Below are positions 7,867-16,290 of a stretch of 64,000 nt of DNA, piece by piece. The notes under the pieces are model-generated. The model was not told the origin of the DNA. It saw only the letters and a program-made list of their open reading frames with translations, and did no database searches. The stretch's first letter is position 1. Every line of letters starts with the position of its first letter. Position numbers and translations under genes: made by a program. Source of the stretch: JALOOE01 sp964423545 (GTDB lineage: Bacteria > Chloroflexota > Anaerolineae > CG2-30-64-16); the NCBI GenBank assembly GCA_964423545.1, contig CAYRFV010000001.1, forward strand, positions 37,302-101,301. Direction: 5' to 3'.

Positions 7867-9689
7867 GCAACCCAACCGCCACGCCAGCCCGATCTTCGGG
7901 AGTGGAACCGCCTGACGCCAATCCGTTTGTGCGTGCACCGCGGCCTCGAGGCCTGGGGCGCTGGATCCCGGCGCTCCAGACGCTGCGAAGCTATCGGCGA
8001 GCGTGGTTGGCCAAGGATATCGTGGCTGGGCTGGTGCTCACGGCCATCCTTGTCCCGGTCGGCATGGGCTACGCCGAAGCGGCCGGACTGCCTGCGATCT
8101 ACGGCCTGTATGCCACCATGCTTCCGCTCCTGGCATACGCCATCTTCGGCCCCAGCCGCATCCTCGTGCTCGGTCCGGACTCCTCGTTGGCCGCCATCAT
8201 CGCAGCCACGATCGTGCCGCTGGCCGCAGGCGATCCCGACCGCCTGGTGGCGCTGGCGGGCATGCTCGCCCTGATGACTGGGGGGCTGTGCATCATCGCC
8301 GGCCTGGCGCACTTCGGTTTCATCACGGATCTGCTCTCGAAACCCATACGCCTGGGCTATCTGAACGGCATTGCGCTCACAGTCCTCATCGGCCAGTTGC
8401 CCAAGATGCTGGGCTTTTCGGCCAGCGGCGAGAATCTGATCCAGGAAGCAGTCAGCCTGGTGCGCGGCTTTGCGCAGGGCATGACCAACTGGACGACTCT
8501 GACGATCGGCGTCACATCGCTGGCCATCATCCTGGTCTTCAAGCGTCGCTGGCCCAAAGTCCCGGGCGTGCTGATCGCCGTCATCGGCGCCACGGCAGTC
8601 GTGGGCGTACTGGATCTGGCGACCCGGGCTGGCGTGTCGGTCGTTGGGCCCCTACCTCAGGGGCTGCCCTCGTTTCAGATCCCGCGCGTCTCGGTCACCG
8701 ATCTGGGCCCGCTGCTGGCGGGCGCGCTCGCGATTACGCTGGTTTCGTTCGCTGACACCAGCGTGCTGTCGCGCGTTTTCGCTCTGCGCGGCGGCTATGA
8801 AGTCGACCAGAATCAGGAGATCGTTGCGCTCGGCGCGGCGAATGTCGCGGCCGGGCTGTTCCAAGGGTTTTCGATCAGCAGCAGTTCGTCGCGCACTCCC
8901 GTGGCGGAATCGGCGGGCGCGAAGACGCAACTGACGGGGGTGGTTGGCGCCCTGTGCATCGCCCTGCTACTGGTCTTTGCGCCGACGCTGCTGCAGAATC
9001 TACCCAATGCCGTCTTGGGTGCGGTGGTGATCTCGGCATGCCTGTCGCTGGTGGACATACCCGGCGTCGTCCGCCTGTATCACCTGCGTCGCGGCGAGTT
9101 TGTACTCTCGGTCGTCTGTTTTCTGGGAGTTGCGCTCGTCGGTGTGATCCAGGGAATCTTCATTGCGGTCGCGCTGGCGTTGCTCGGCTTCATCTGGCGC
9201 GCGTGGCGGCCCTACGATGCCGTGCTGGGCCGCGTCGAGGATCTGAAAGGTTATCACGACATCACGCGCTATCCCGAGGCGAAGCGCATCCCGGGTCTGG
9301 TGCTGTTCCGCTGGGACGCGCCGCTGTTCTTCGCCAACGCTGAGATCTTTCGCGAGCGCATCTTGGAAGCGGTTGCGCAGGCGCCGACCCCAGCGAAATG
9401 GGTCGTCGTGGCTGCCGAACCTGTGACCGATATCGATATCACGGCGGCCGAGGTGTTGGCATCGCTTGACGATGACCTCAAGCGGGCCGAGGTCGAACTC
9501 TGTTTTGCCGAAATGAAAGACCCGGTGAAAGACCGCCTCAAGCGCTACGGCCTGTTCACCAAGATTGGAGCCGAGGGTTTCTTCCCGACGATTGGCCGGG
9601 CGGTCGATGCATACCTTGAGACGCACGATGTGGCGTGGGCGGATTGGGAAGATGCCCGGCAATCCCAGGCTGCCGGACGAAAGCAATAG
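7863..9689 (+). CDS. SulP-family anion transporter with STAS domain
   Basis: A 608-aa membrane protein of the SulP (SLC26) family, which moves sulfate, bicarbonate or other anions across the cytoplasmic membrane. The N-terminal 430 residues hold the multi-helix transporter with the family signature near residues 55-90 (VGMGYAEAAGLPAIYGLYAT) and the conserved SSSSRTPVAESAGAKT stretch near 345; a cytoplasmic STAS domain follows (about residues 460-590, with DIDITAAEVL). The ATG overlaps the stop of the preceding small gene if that gene is read through its frameshift, indicating translational coupling. The substrate cannot be told from sequence alone. Confidence 0.88.
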   Translation: MSNPTATPARSSGVEPPDANPFVRAPRPRGLGRWIPALQTLRSYRRAWLAKDIVAGLVLTAILVPVGMGYAEAAGLPAIYGLYATMLPLLAYAIFGPSRILVLGPDSSLAAIIAATIVPLAAGDPDRLVALAGMLALMTGGLCIIAGLAHFGFITDLLSKPIRLGYLNGIALTVLIGQLPKMLGFSASGENLIQEAVSLVRGFAQGMTNWTTLTIGVTSLAIILVFKRRWPKVPGVLIAVIGATAVVGVLDLATRAGVSVVGPLPQGLPSFQIPRVSVTDLGPLLAGALAITLVSFADTSVLSRVFALRGGYEVDQNQEIVALGAANVAAGLFQGFSISSSSSRTPVAESAGAKTQLTGVVGALCIALLLVFAPTLLQNLPNAVLGAVVISACLSLVDIPGVVRLYHLRRGEFVLSVVCFLGVALVGVIQGIFIAVALALLGFIWRAWRPYDAVLGRVEDLKGYHDITRYPEAKRIPGLVLFRWDAPLFFANAEIFRERILEAVAQAPTPAKWVVVAAEPVTDIDITAAEVLASLDDDLKRAEVELCFAEMKDPVKDRLKRYGLFTKIGAEGFFPTIGRAVDAYLETHDVAWADWEDARQSQAAGRKQ

Positions 9690-9766
9690 GCCGGCTCGGT
9701 GATGTCTCCTATCGGTGGCGCGCCTCGAACGCGTCACGACCTTCATCCGGGAAAGGACGTTCGCTT

Positions 9767-11413
9767 ATGACCGATGCCTCGAAGGCCAACACTGCTGGTT
9801 GGTCCGTGCTCGCCATGTTGGCTGCAGCGCAGTTCATCATGGTGCTCGACACGACGGTGATGAACGTGTCGATCTCACAGGTCGTCGAGGATCTCAACAC
9901 GACTGTCGTCGGGTTGCAGACGGCGATCACGCTTTACACGCTTGTCATGGCCGCGTTCATGCTGCTGGGCGGCAAGCTCGGCGACCGCTGGGGCGCAAGA
10001 CGAGCCTTTGCCATCGGCATGCTCATCTACGGCACCGGATCGCTCATCACGGCCTTCTCGCCCACCCTTGGCGTATTGCTGGTCGGGTGGTCATTCATTG
10101 AGGGCTTCGGCGCCATCCTGGTGATCCCGGCGATCGCTGCACTGACAGCGGCCAACTACGCCGGTCGCCAGCGCGCCATGGCCTACGGCATCCTGGGCGG
10201 CGTCAATGGGATGTCGGCCGCGCTCGGCCCGCTGATCGGCGGCTGGGTGACGGCCAACTTCACGTGGCGGCTCGTCTTCGCCGCCGAGACAGCCACCGTG
10301 CTGGTGCTCATGCTCTTCCTGCGCGCGATCCCTGCGACGCCCGGACGCCGCGGCAAACTCGACCTCGGCGGTGCATTCCTGTCAGCCGCCGGCCTGGGAC
10401 TTGCCGTGTTCGGCATCCTGCGCTCGAGCCAGTGGGGCTGGATTACGCCCAAACCCGCGGCGCCCGCGACGCCTCTCGGCCTCTCGCCGGTGATTTGGCT
10501 GATCGTGGGCGGCCTCATTCTGCTGGGGCTTTTCATCCGACGAGAGGAGGCCTTGATGGCCGCCGGCGGCGAGCCACTCCTGGATGTCGGACTGCTCAAG
10601 ATCCCGCGCTTGCGAGCAGGCCTGAACACCCTGGCCAGCCAGCAGTTCATGATCATGGGCATCTTCTTCGTGCTGCCGCTCTATCTGCAGACGGTGCTCG
10701 GTTACAACTCACTACAGACCGGCGTCATCATCTTGCCCCTATCGCTGAGCTTGTTCGCATCGGCGCTCCTGGGCGCCTCACTGACCGCGCGCTTCGCGCC
10801 GAGACGCATCGTCGAATTCGGCCTGGGGGCCATGATCGCCGGCGCGGTCCTGCTCATCGCCTTCACCGGGCCGGACCTGCGCTCGGTCGGCTTTACCCTG
10901 GCGTTGGCGCTGGTGGGTGCGGGCAACGGGCTTCAGGTCTCGCAGCTCGGCAACGAAATCATGTCATCAGTCGCGGCCGAACGCGGCAGCGAGGCCGGCG
11001 GCCTGCAGGGAACCTCGATGAACCTCGGCGCCTCGTTGGGAACCGCACTGGTCGGCTCGGTGCTGATCGCGTCCCTGGTGAGCAACTTCCAGAGCGCGGT
11101 GCTGGCCAACCCCGTGCTTACAGATGTAAGCAGCCAATTGGTGACTGCGGCAGAGCAAAACGCCAACTTCGTCAGCGTCGCGCAGGTGCAGGCCGGCGCG
11201 GAGCAGGCGGACCTGACCCCCGAGCAGGTGGATGCGGTCACGATGGAATACGCCAACGCGCAGATTTCGGCGCTCAAGGCGGCTTTCGCCCTGGTCGCCG
11301 TGGCCGCGCTCATCGCGCTATGGTATGTGCGCCGCTTGCCGACGAAAGCCGGGCCCAACGACTCGGGTGAGTCGCCCGCAGCCGCCGCGGCGGCTGCCGC
11401 GGCGACGGGCTGA
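9767..11413 (+). CDS. MFS drug/solute exporter, DHA2 (EmrB/QacA) type
   Basis: A 548-aa membrane protein with about 14 helices. The N-terminal QFIMVLDTTVMNVSI segment is the classic motif D1 of the 14-helix DHA2 multidrug pumps, followed by the MFS motif A region GGKLGDRWGARR and the motif C-like GPLIGGW. I start at ATG 9767, preceded by GGAAAGGA; an upstream TTG in the same frame would add 44 residues with no membrane character. The C-terminus ends in an alanine run (about ten residues, bases 11378-11405). It likely exports drugs or small metabolites by proton antiport; substrate unknown. Confidence 0.88.
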   Translation: MTDASKANTAGWSVLAMLAAAQFIMVLDTTVMNVSISQVVEDLNTTVVGLQTAITLYTLVMAAFMLLGGKLGDRWGARRAFAIGMLIYGTGSLITAFSPTLGVLLVGWSFIEGFGAILVIPAIAALTAANYAGRQRAMAYGILGGVNGMSAALGPLIGGWVTANFTWRLVFAAETATVLVLMLFLRAIPATPGRRGKLDLGGAFLSAAGLGLAVFGILRSSQWGWITPKPAAPATPLGLSPVIWLIVGGLILLGLFIRREEALMAAGGEPLLDVGLLKIPRLRAGLNTLASQQFMIMGIFFVLPLYLQTVLGYNSLQTGVIILPLSLSLFASALLGASLTARFAPRRIVEFGLGAMIAGAVLLIAFTGPDLRSVGFTLALALVGAGNGLQVSQLGNEIMSSVAAERGSEAGGLQGTSMNLGASLGTALVGSVLIASLVSNFQSAVLANPVLTDVSSQLVTAAEQNANFVSVAQVQAGAEQADLTPEQVDAVTMEYANAQISALKAAFALVAVAALIALWYVRRLPTKAGPNDSGESPAAAAAAAAATG

Positions 11414-11426
11414 TGAGGGTGCGCGC

Positions 11427-11708
11427 ATGACGGATGGCATCGCCATCGCCGCTTTCTGGGGCGGATTGGCTGCCGCATCGCTCGTTGTCGGCGCCGTGCT
11501 GGCAGTGCGCCACCCACCGGCAGAGCGGACCACCGGCGCGGTGATGGGATTCGGCGCAGGTGCGCTGCTCGGCGGCATCGCATATGAAGTGGCGCCGGAG
11601 TCGATGATGAACGATCTGGGGTGGGGCATCCTCGCCGCCTTCGCGGCGGGCGCGATGCTGACGACACTTGGTTTCGTGATGGCCACGACCCTGCCGGTGC
11701 TGGAGTAA
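11427..11708 (+). CDS. Short ZIP-like membrane protein
   Basis: A 93-aa protein with three predicted hydrophobic helices (residues 5-25, 40-55, 65-88). The stretch GAVMGFGAGALLGGIAYEVAPE resembles the N-terminal part of ZIP-family metal transporters, which usually have eight helices and 230 or more residues. There is no sign of the rest of a ZIP protein in any frame before the next gene at 11763, so this is either a genuine half-size relative or a truncated copy. It starts 13 bases after the MFS stop and is probably in the same transcript. Function not established. Confidence 0.6.
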   Translation: MTDGIAIAAFWGGLAAASLVVGAVLAVRHPPAERTTGAVMGFGAGALLGGIAYEVAPESMMNDLGWGILAAFAAGAMLTTLGFVMATTLPVLE

Positions 11709-11762
11709 CCGGCGCGGGACGACAGGCTTGAGTTGTCGCACCCATACAAGGAGCAAAGTCTA

Positions 11763-12848
11763 ATGGGAGAACGTATCGGCATCGTGACCGGGGGCGGTGA
11801 CTGCCCCGGCCTCAACGCAGTCATTCGCGCCGTGGTCAAGGCGGCGGCTCATCGCGGCTGGGAGTCTGTCGGCTTCCTGGGTGGGTACGAGGGGATGCTT
11901 GCCCCTTTGAGCTATCGGCCGCTCGACTACCGACAGATGGGTGGCCTGCTCTTTCGCGGGGGGACCATTCTGGGCACCAGCAACCGCGGGCGCTTTGCCG
12001 CCAAGACCGGGCACGGTGAGGTGCGCCGCGTACCCGACGAGATCTTGCAGGAGGCGAGGCGCAATTTCGATGCGCTCGGCCTGCGCGCCCTGGTCTGCAT
12101 CGGCGGCGACGGCTCGCTGACGATTGCCCAACAGCTATACGAGACCGGCGTGCCCGTCGTCGGCGTACCCAAGACAATCGACAACGATCTCGATGCCACC
12201 ATCATGACCTTTGGGTTCGAGACAGCCGTGACGTGCGCAGTCGATGCCCTCGACCGGCTGCACAGCACCGCCGAGAGCCACGGTCGCGTGATGGTGCTGG
12301 AGGTGATGGGGCGATACGCAGGCTGGATTGCCGGCTTCGCGGGGCTGGCAGGTGGGGCGGATGTCATCCTGATCCCGGAAATTCCGTTCAATTTCGATTC
12401 CGTTGTGGCGAAGATCGAGGAACGAGAGGCGGCCGGCAAACACTTCACCGTCATCGTCGCGGCGGAGGGAGCCCGGCTGGCAGGCGGAGGCTTCGTGACC
12501 GCCGGCGAGGGCGGGACCAACCGCGAGGCGCGATTGGGTGGGATCGGCCAGATGGTCGCTGGCGAGGTCGAGATGCGAACGGGCAAGGAGAGTCGCGCCG
12601 TCGTGCTGGGCCACCTGCAGCGCGGCGGCGCGCCGACGGCGTGGGATCGCCAGCTCTGCACGCGTTTCGGCGTCAGCGCCGTCGAGCTCATCACCCAAGA
12701 ACGATACGGTCACATGGTCGCGCTGACCCGCGGCGGCATCGAGCCGGTGCTCCTCACGGACGCCATCGACAAGATCCGCACCGTGCCGCCGGACGGCGAA
12801 CTCGTGCGCGTAGGCCGAGCCATCGGAATCAGCTTCGGCAACGAGTAG
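11763..12848 (+). CDS. pfkA: 6-phosphofructokinase
   Basis: Phosphorylates fructose 6-phosphate to fructose 1,6-bisphosphate in glycolysis. The 361-aa protein opens with GIVTGGGDCPGLNAVIRAVV (phosphate-donor site), has GGDGS near residue 115, the catalytic PKTIDND near residue 137 and EVMGRYAGW near 180. The Gly of GGDGS favours ATP as donor, since pyrophosphate enzymes have Asp there (GGDDT); the Lys in PKTIDND is the residue usual in pyrophosphate enzymes and in the mixed group III ATP enzymes. I therefore expect an ATP-dependent, non-allosteric group III enzyme. AAGGAG (11749-11754) precedes the ATG. Confidence 0.92.
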   Translation: MGERIGIVTGGGDCPGLNAVIRAVVKAAAHRGWESVGFLGGYEGMLAPLSYRPLDYRQMGGLLFRGGTILGTSNRGRFAAKTGHGEVRRVPDEILQEARRNFDALGLRALVCIGGDGSLTIAQQLYETGVPVVGVPKTIDNDLDATIMTFGFETAVTCAVDALDRLHSTAESHGRVMVLEVMGRYAGWIAGFAGLAGGADVILIPEIPFNFDSVVAKIEEREAAGKHFTVIVAAEGARLAGGGFVTAGEGGTNREARLGGIGQMVAGEVEMRTGKESRAVVLGHLQRGGAPTAWDRQLCTRFGVSAVELITQERYGHMVALTRGGIEPVLLTDAIDKIRTVPPDGELVRVGRAIGISFGNE

Positions 12849-12878
12849 CGCCGTTCGAAACCGCAGCCACCCGCACCG

Positions 12879-14591
12879 TCAATCGTCGACCCAAAGCGGC
12901 ACGATCTTGAACTGATCTACGTCGACCAACCCCTGGTCGGTCAGCTTCAGATGAGGAATCACCTCAAGCGCCAGGAAGCTGAGGGCCATGAACGGGTCGT
13001 GCATATTCGAGCCGAGCGTGTGGGCGGCGCCGATAACATCGTCCAGCGCGCGGCGCACCTCAGCGATCGGCTTGTTCGACATCAGCCCGGCCACGGGCAG
13101 CGGCAAACGCGCGAGTATGCGCACACCGTCGGCGACGGCCAGCCCGCCGCCCATGTCAGCGATGGCGCCCGCCGCGGTGCTGAGCGAGATGTTATCGGTG
13201 CCGGCCACGATCAAGTTGTGGTGGTCGTGCGCAATCGTGGAGGCGATGGCGCCGCGGCGCAGTCCGAGCCCCTGCACAAATCCCTTGCCGACGTGTCCCG
13301 TCGCCATGTGCCGCTCGATCACCGCCAGCTTGATGATGTCGCGATCGATATCGGGCACCGCGAAGCCGGACGCCGTTGGTATCTCGAGGAGGCGATCTTC
13401 CGTCATGAGGTCATCGGGCGCTGTGCCGATGACGTGGGCATGGCGACCCTCGGCCGGGATCGTGAAATCGACGGTGTGCCAGTTCACATTGATCGAGCCG
13501 CGCAGATAGGAGGGGCGCTCTGGCAGTTCGAAGGGCAGCATCCGGCCGTTTTCCGCGACCACCTGTCCCCCGCGGATCACCAGGCGAACGGCGAACTCCT
13601 GTAGATCGTCAAAGACGATCAGATCGGCGCGATGTCCAGGCCGGATGCCGCCGCGATCGTAGAGGCGAAACCACTCGGCGGGATTGAGGGTCGCCATTCG
13701 GATCGCATTCACCGGGTCGATGCCGGCGCGAATTGCGCTGCGCACCAGGTGATCGACGCTGCCTTCGTCGAGCAGGTCGCCCGGATGGCGGTCATCGGTG
13801 CAGAAGCAGATGCGCCGGGCGTTGTCTGGGGTGATCATGGGCAGCAGCCTGGACAGGTTGTGCGCGTTGGTCGCTTCACGAATCAGGATATACATGCCCA
13901 GCCGCAGCTTCTCCAGCGCCTCCTCCGTGGTGGTGCATTCGTGGTCCGAACCGATGCCGGCCGCCAGGTACGCGTTCAGATCCTTGCCGCTCAGGCCGGG
14001 CGCGTGCCCGTCCAACACGCGGGTCTTGAACGCATCGAGCTTTTCCAGCACGATCGGATCCTCGCGGACAACGCCTGGATAGTTCATCATTTCCGCCAAG
14101 CCCAGCACCCAGCGGTCGTTCTGCAGCGCAGAGATATCTTTCGCCTCCAAATAGGCGCCGGCGGTTGCCATGTGCGTGGCAGGCACACACGACGGCACCA
14201 TCACGAACATGCTGAGCTGGCCGTACTTGGCCTGATCGAACATGTAGCGGATGCCGTCGAGCCCCAGGACATTGGTGATCTCGTGCGGATCGGCAATGAC
14301 TGATGTGACGCCGCGCGGCACAACTGTCGCGGCAAATTGTCGGACGCCGACCATCGCACTCTCGATGTGCACGTGCGCGTCGATCAGGCCCGGCGCCAGG
14401 TAACTCCCCATAAGGTCAATGTCGCGTTGGCCGCTGTACCCGGTCCCGACCCCCGCAATACGGCCGTTGACGATCGCTACATCCGTCGGATAGATTTCGT
14501 TGGAGTAGACGTTCACGAGGCGAGCATTGCGCAGCACCAAGTCGGCAGGCGCGTCACCGCGAGCAACACGAATCACATCGTTGAGTTCCAT
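12879..14591 (-). CDS. ade: Adenine deaminase
   Basis: Deaminates adenine to hypoxanthine in purine salvage. The 570-aa length is typical of the bacterial ADE family of amidohydrolases. Metal-site motifs are GLIDAHVHIESAM near residue 90, DPHEI near 122 and the FCTDDRHPGDLLDEG block near 275, followed by the C-terminal domain with AHDHHNLIVAGT. The gene is transcribed away from a purine/nucleoside-type ABC importer, which supports the role. Its 3' end converges on pfkA with 30 bases between the stops. An extended -10 element lies 100 bases upstream of the start. Confidence 0.92.
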   Translation of the reverse strand: MELNDVIRVARGDAPADLVLRNARLVNVYSNEIYPTDVAIVNGRIAGVGTGYSGQRDIDLMGSYLAPGLIDAHVHIESAMVGVRQFAATVVPRGVTSVIADPHEITNVLGLDGIRYMFDQAKYGQLSMFVMVPSCVPATHMATAGAYLEAKDISALQNDRWVLGLAEMMNYPGVVREDPIVLEKLDAFKTRVLDGHAPGLSGKDLNAYLAAGIGSDHECTTTEEALEKLRLGMYILIREATNAHNLSRLLPMITPDNARRICFCTDDRHPGDLLDEGSVDHLVRSAIRAGIDPVNAIRMATLNPAEWFRLYDRGGIRPGHRADLIVFDDLQEFAVRLVIRGGQVVAENGRMLPFELPERPSYLRGSINVNWHTVDFTIPAEGRHAHVIGTAPDDLMTEDRLLEIPTASGFAVPDIDRDIIKLAVIERHMATGHVGKGFVQGLGLRRGAIASTIAHDHHNLIVAGTDNISLSTAAGAIADMGGGLAVADGVRILARLPLPVAGLMSNKPIAEVRRALDDVIGAAHTLGSNMHDPFMALSFLALEVIPHLKLTDQGLVDVDQFKIVPLWVDD

Positions 14592-14690
14592 GGCTTCTCC
14601 CGGATGCTCCAGACGAAGGCTGAACGCTGGACGCTAAGAGCGAGCGGCAACGGCGCCGGATTCAACCTGCCTGGCTTCAGGTCGCGATCG

Positions 14691-14699
14691 ATTATACCA
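14691..14699 (-). promoter_or_regulatory. Extended -10 promoter element for ade
   Basis: On the minus strand the sequence reads TGGTATAAT, a perfect -10 hexamer with the TGn extension. No good -35 is seen at the usual distance, as is common for extended -10 promoters. It points at adenine deaminase, whose start is about 100 bases downstream. The whole 312-base space between ade and the importer (14592-14903) holds this element, the opposing promoter and no gene. Confidence 0.5.
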
Positions 14700-14736
14700 T
14701 ACCTCGCACTGCCCTCGCTGACATGACGCCGGTCAT

Positions 14737-14765
14737 TTGCATCGAATGGTAACCTGAAATACAAT
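14737..14765 (+). promoter_or_regulatory. Sigma-A promoter of the BMP importer operon
   Basis: TTGCAT (14737-14742), a 17-base spacer and TACAAT (14760-14765). It lies 139 bases before the binding-protein start and faces away from ade. The leader between them holds no recognised riboswitch. Confidence 0.6.
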
Positions 14766-14903
14766 CAAGGTCGAGATTTGCCCCATCGAGTCGGCTTTGC
14801 TTCATATCCGGTTTTGCGAGTTCCGCGAAAGGTGGTGATAGAGCAGCACAGCCTTTCCTATACCACGTGACAAGTGCACCACTTTCAGTAAGGAGGAGTG
14901 TCC

Positions 14904-16214
14904 ATGGTCACCCATCGCATCTGGGGCGTAATCGCCCTCCTCGTCGTTCTTTCGCTGATCGTCGGCGCCTGTGCGCCGGCCCCGGCTCCGGCCCCGGCTG
15001 CCCCGGCAGCCAAAGCTGAGCCGACCAAAGCCCCTGCGGCTCCTGCGGCGACGGCAGCGCCCGCCGCGAAAGCTGAGCCGACCAAGGCGCCCGAAAAAGC
15101 TGCGCTGCAGATTCCGGATGTGCAACCCGGCAAGTTCAATGTGGCGATGGTTCTGATCGGCCCGCATGATGACGGCGGATGGAGCCAGGCTCACTACGAG
15201 GGGCTGGAGTACATCAAGAAGAACATGCCGGACGCGAACATCGCTTATGTTGAGAACGTGCCTGAGGGCGCCGACTCGGAGCAGGTGTTCCGGAGCCTGG
15301 CCCGCAAAGGCTTCAACCTGATCTTCGGCACCTCCTTCGGCTTCATGGACCCGATGGAAACGGTTGCCAACGAGTTCCCGAAGGCCACCTTCATTCATAT
15401 CAGTGGGTTCAAGTCGAACGGCAAGAACTTCGGCAACTTGTTCGGCGCGATGGAGAACATGAAGTACCTGGCGGGCATGATCGCAGGCGCGCGCGCGAAG
15501 AAAGACGGCAATCCGAAGCTGGGCTACATGGCGACGTTCCCCATCCCCGAGGAGCTGCGCCTGGGCAACGCCATCGCACTGGGCATGAAGAAGACCTGTC
15601 CGGAATGTACGATGGATGTGCGCTGGATCAACACCTGGCACGATCCTGTCCTTGAGAAGCAGGCGGCGGAGTCGCTGTTTGACGCAGGCGCGCAGGTGGT
15701 CTTCACCGGTGCGGATACGCCTGCCGTGGCGGATGTGGCGCAGGCTAAGGGGAAATGGGGCATCACGTACGACTGGGTTGGCTCCTGCAAGGTTGACCGC
15801 TGCCTGACTGCACCGTATTGGAACTGGGGCCCGGTCTACGCAGATATCGCCAAGAAGGTGAAGGACGGCTCCTACAAGCCGGGTTGGGAGTACTTCGATT
15901 CTGACAGCGGCGCGTTGGGTCTCTTCGGACTGATGGAAGGCCAGCAGCCGACAAAGGGCATGCAAGACCTGCCGGCCGATGTCATGCAGCAAGTGAAAGA
16001 CACGTTGGCCAAGATGAACAAGGGCCAGCTCACGCGGTTCGATGTCTTCGCCGGCGAGATCAAGGACAACAAGGGGAAGATCGTTGTGCCCAAGGGCGAG
16101 AAGATGGTTCAGGCCGATCTCGACCAGTTCCCGCCCGGCGCCGAAGGCCTGAAGTGCAAGTACTGCATGTACTGGTGGGCGGAGGGCATCACCGCCGAGC
16201 TGCCGAAACAGTAA
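14904..16214 (+). CDS. BMP-family substrate-binding lipoprotein (purine/nucleoside ABC importer)
   Basis: A 436-aa lipoprotein of the basic membrane protein (BMP/PnrA) family, which captures nucleosides or purines for an ABC importer. The signal peptide ends in the lipobox IVGAC (Cys at about residue 24), followed by a 45-residue Pro/Ala/Lys linker with the unit AKAEPTKAP twice, then the two-lobed binding domain (from FNVAMVLIGPHDDGGWSQAH, with GTSFGFMD near residue 147). ATG 14904 is chosen because AAGGAGGAG sits 5-6 bases before it; an earlier GTG overlaps that site. It is the first of four importer genes and lies next to adenine deaminase, so adenine, hypoxanthine or nucleosides are the likely cargo. 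Confidence 0.88.
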   Translation: MVTHRIWGVIALLVVLSLIVGACAPAPAPAPAAPAAKAEPTKAPAAPAATAAPAAKAEPTKAPEKAALQIPDVQPGKFNVAMVLIGPHDDGGWSQAHYEGLEYIKKNMPDANIAYVENVPEGADSEQVFRSLARKGFNLIFGTSFGFMDPMETVANEFPKATFIHISGFKSNGKNFGNLFGAMENMKYLAGMIAGARAKKDGNPKLGYMATFPIPEELRLGNAIALGMKKTCPECTMDVRWINTWHDPVLEKQAAESLFDAGAQVVFTGADTPAVADVAQAKGKWGITYDWVGSCKVDRCLTAPYWNWGPVYADIAKKVKDGSYKPGWEYFDSDSGALGLFGLMEGQQPTKGMQDLPADVMQQVKDTLAKMNKGQLTRFDVFAGEIKDNKGKIVVPKGEKMVQADLDQFPPGAEGLKCKYCMYWWAEGITAELPKQ

Positions 16215-16228
16215 GCCGGTGGATGAGC

Positions 16229-16259
16229 GCTGGTAGACTGGGTGAACCAGTCTACCAGC
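16229..16259 (+). terminator. Intercistronic hairpin after the binding-protein gene
   Basis: A perfect 13-bp stem (GCTGGTAGACTGG at 16229-16241 pairing with 16247-16259) and a GTGAA loop, with no T-run. Hairpins in this place commonly stabilise the binding-protein mRNA or reduce transcription into the ATPase gene, so that the binding protein is made in excess. Confidence 0.6.
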
Positions 16260-16290
16260 TGTGCCGCTTCAGCATCCCCATGAGGTCCCC

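Noticed and set aside
11378..11410. Alanine-codon run at the end of the MFS gene as a possible repeat expansion
   Set aside because: Short and in frame; simple low complexity at a protein terminus is common in this composition.
12951..13604. Plus-strand open frames opposite adenine deaminase
   Set aside because: Adenine deaminase is certain on the other strand; these frames have random-like composition.
15001..15115. Repeated Pro/Ala/Lys units in the BMP lipoprotein as a functional DNA repeat
   Set aside because: It encodes a flexible linker behind a lipobox, which is usual for surface lipoproteins.
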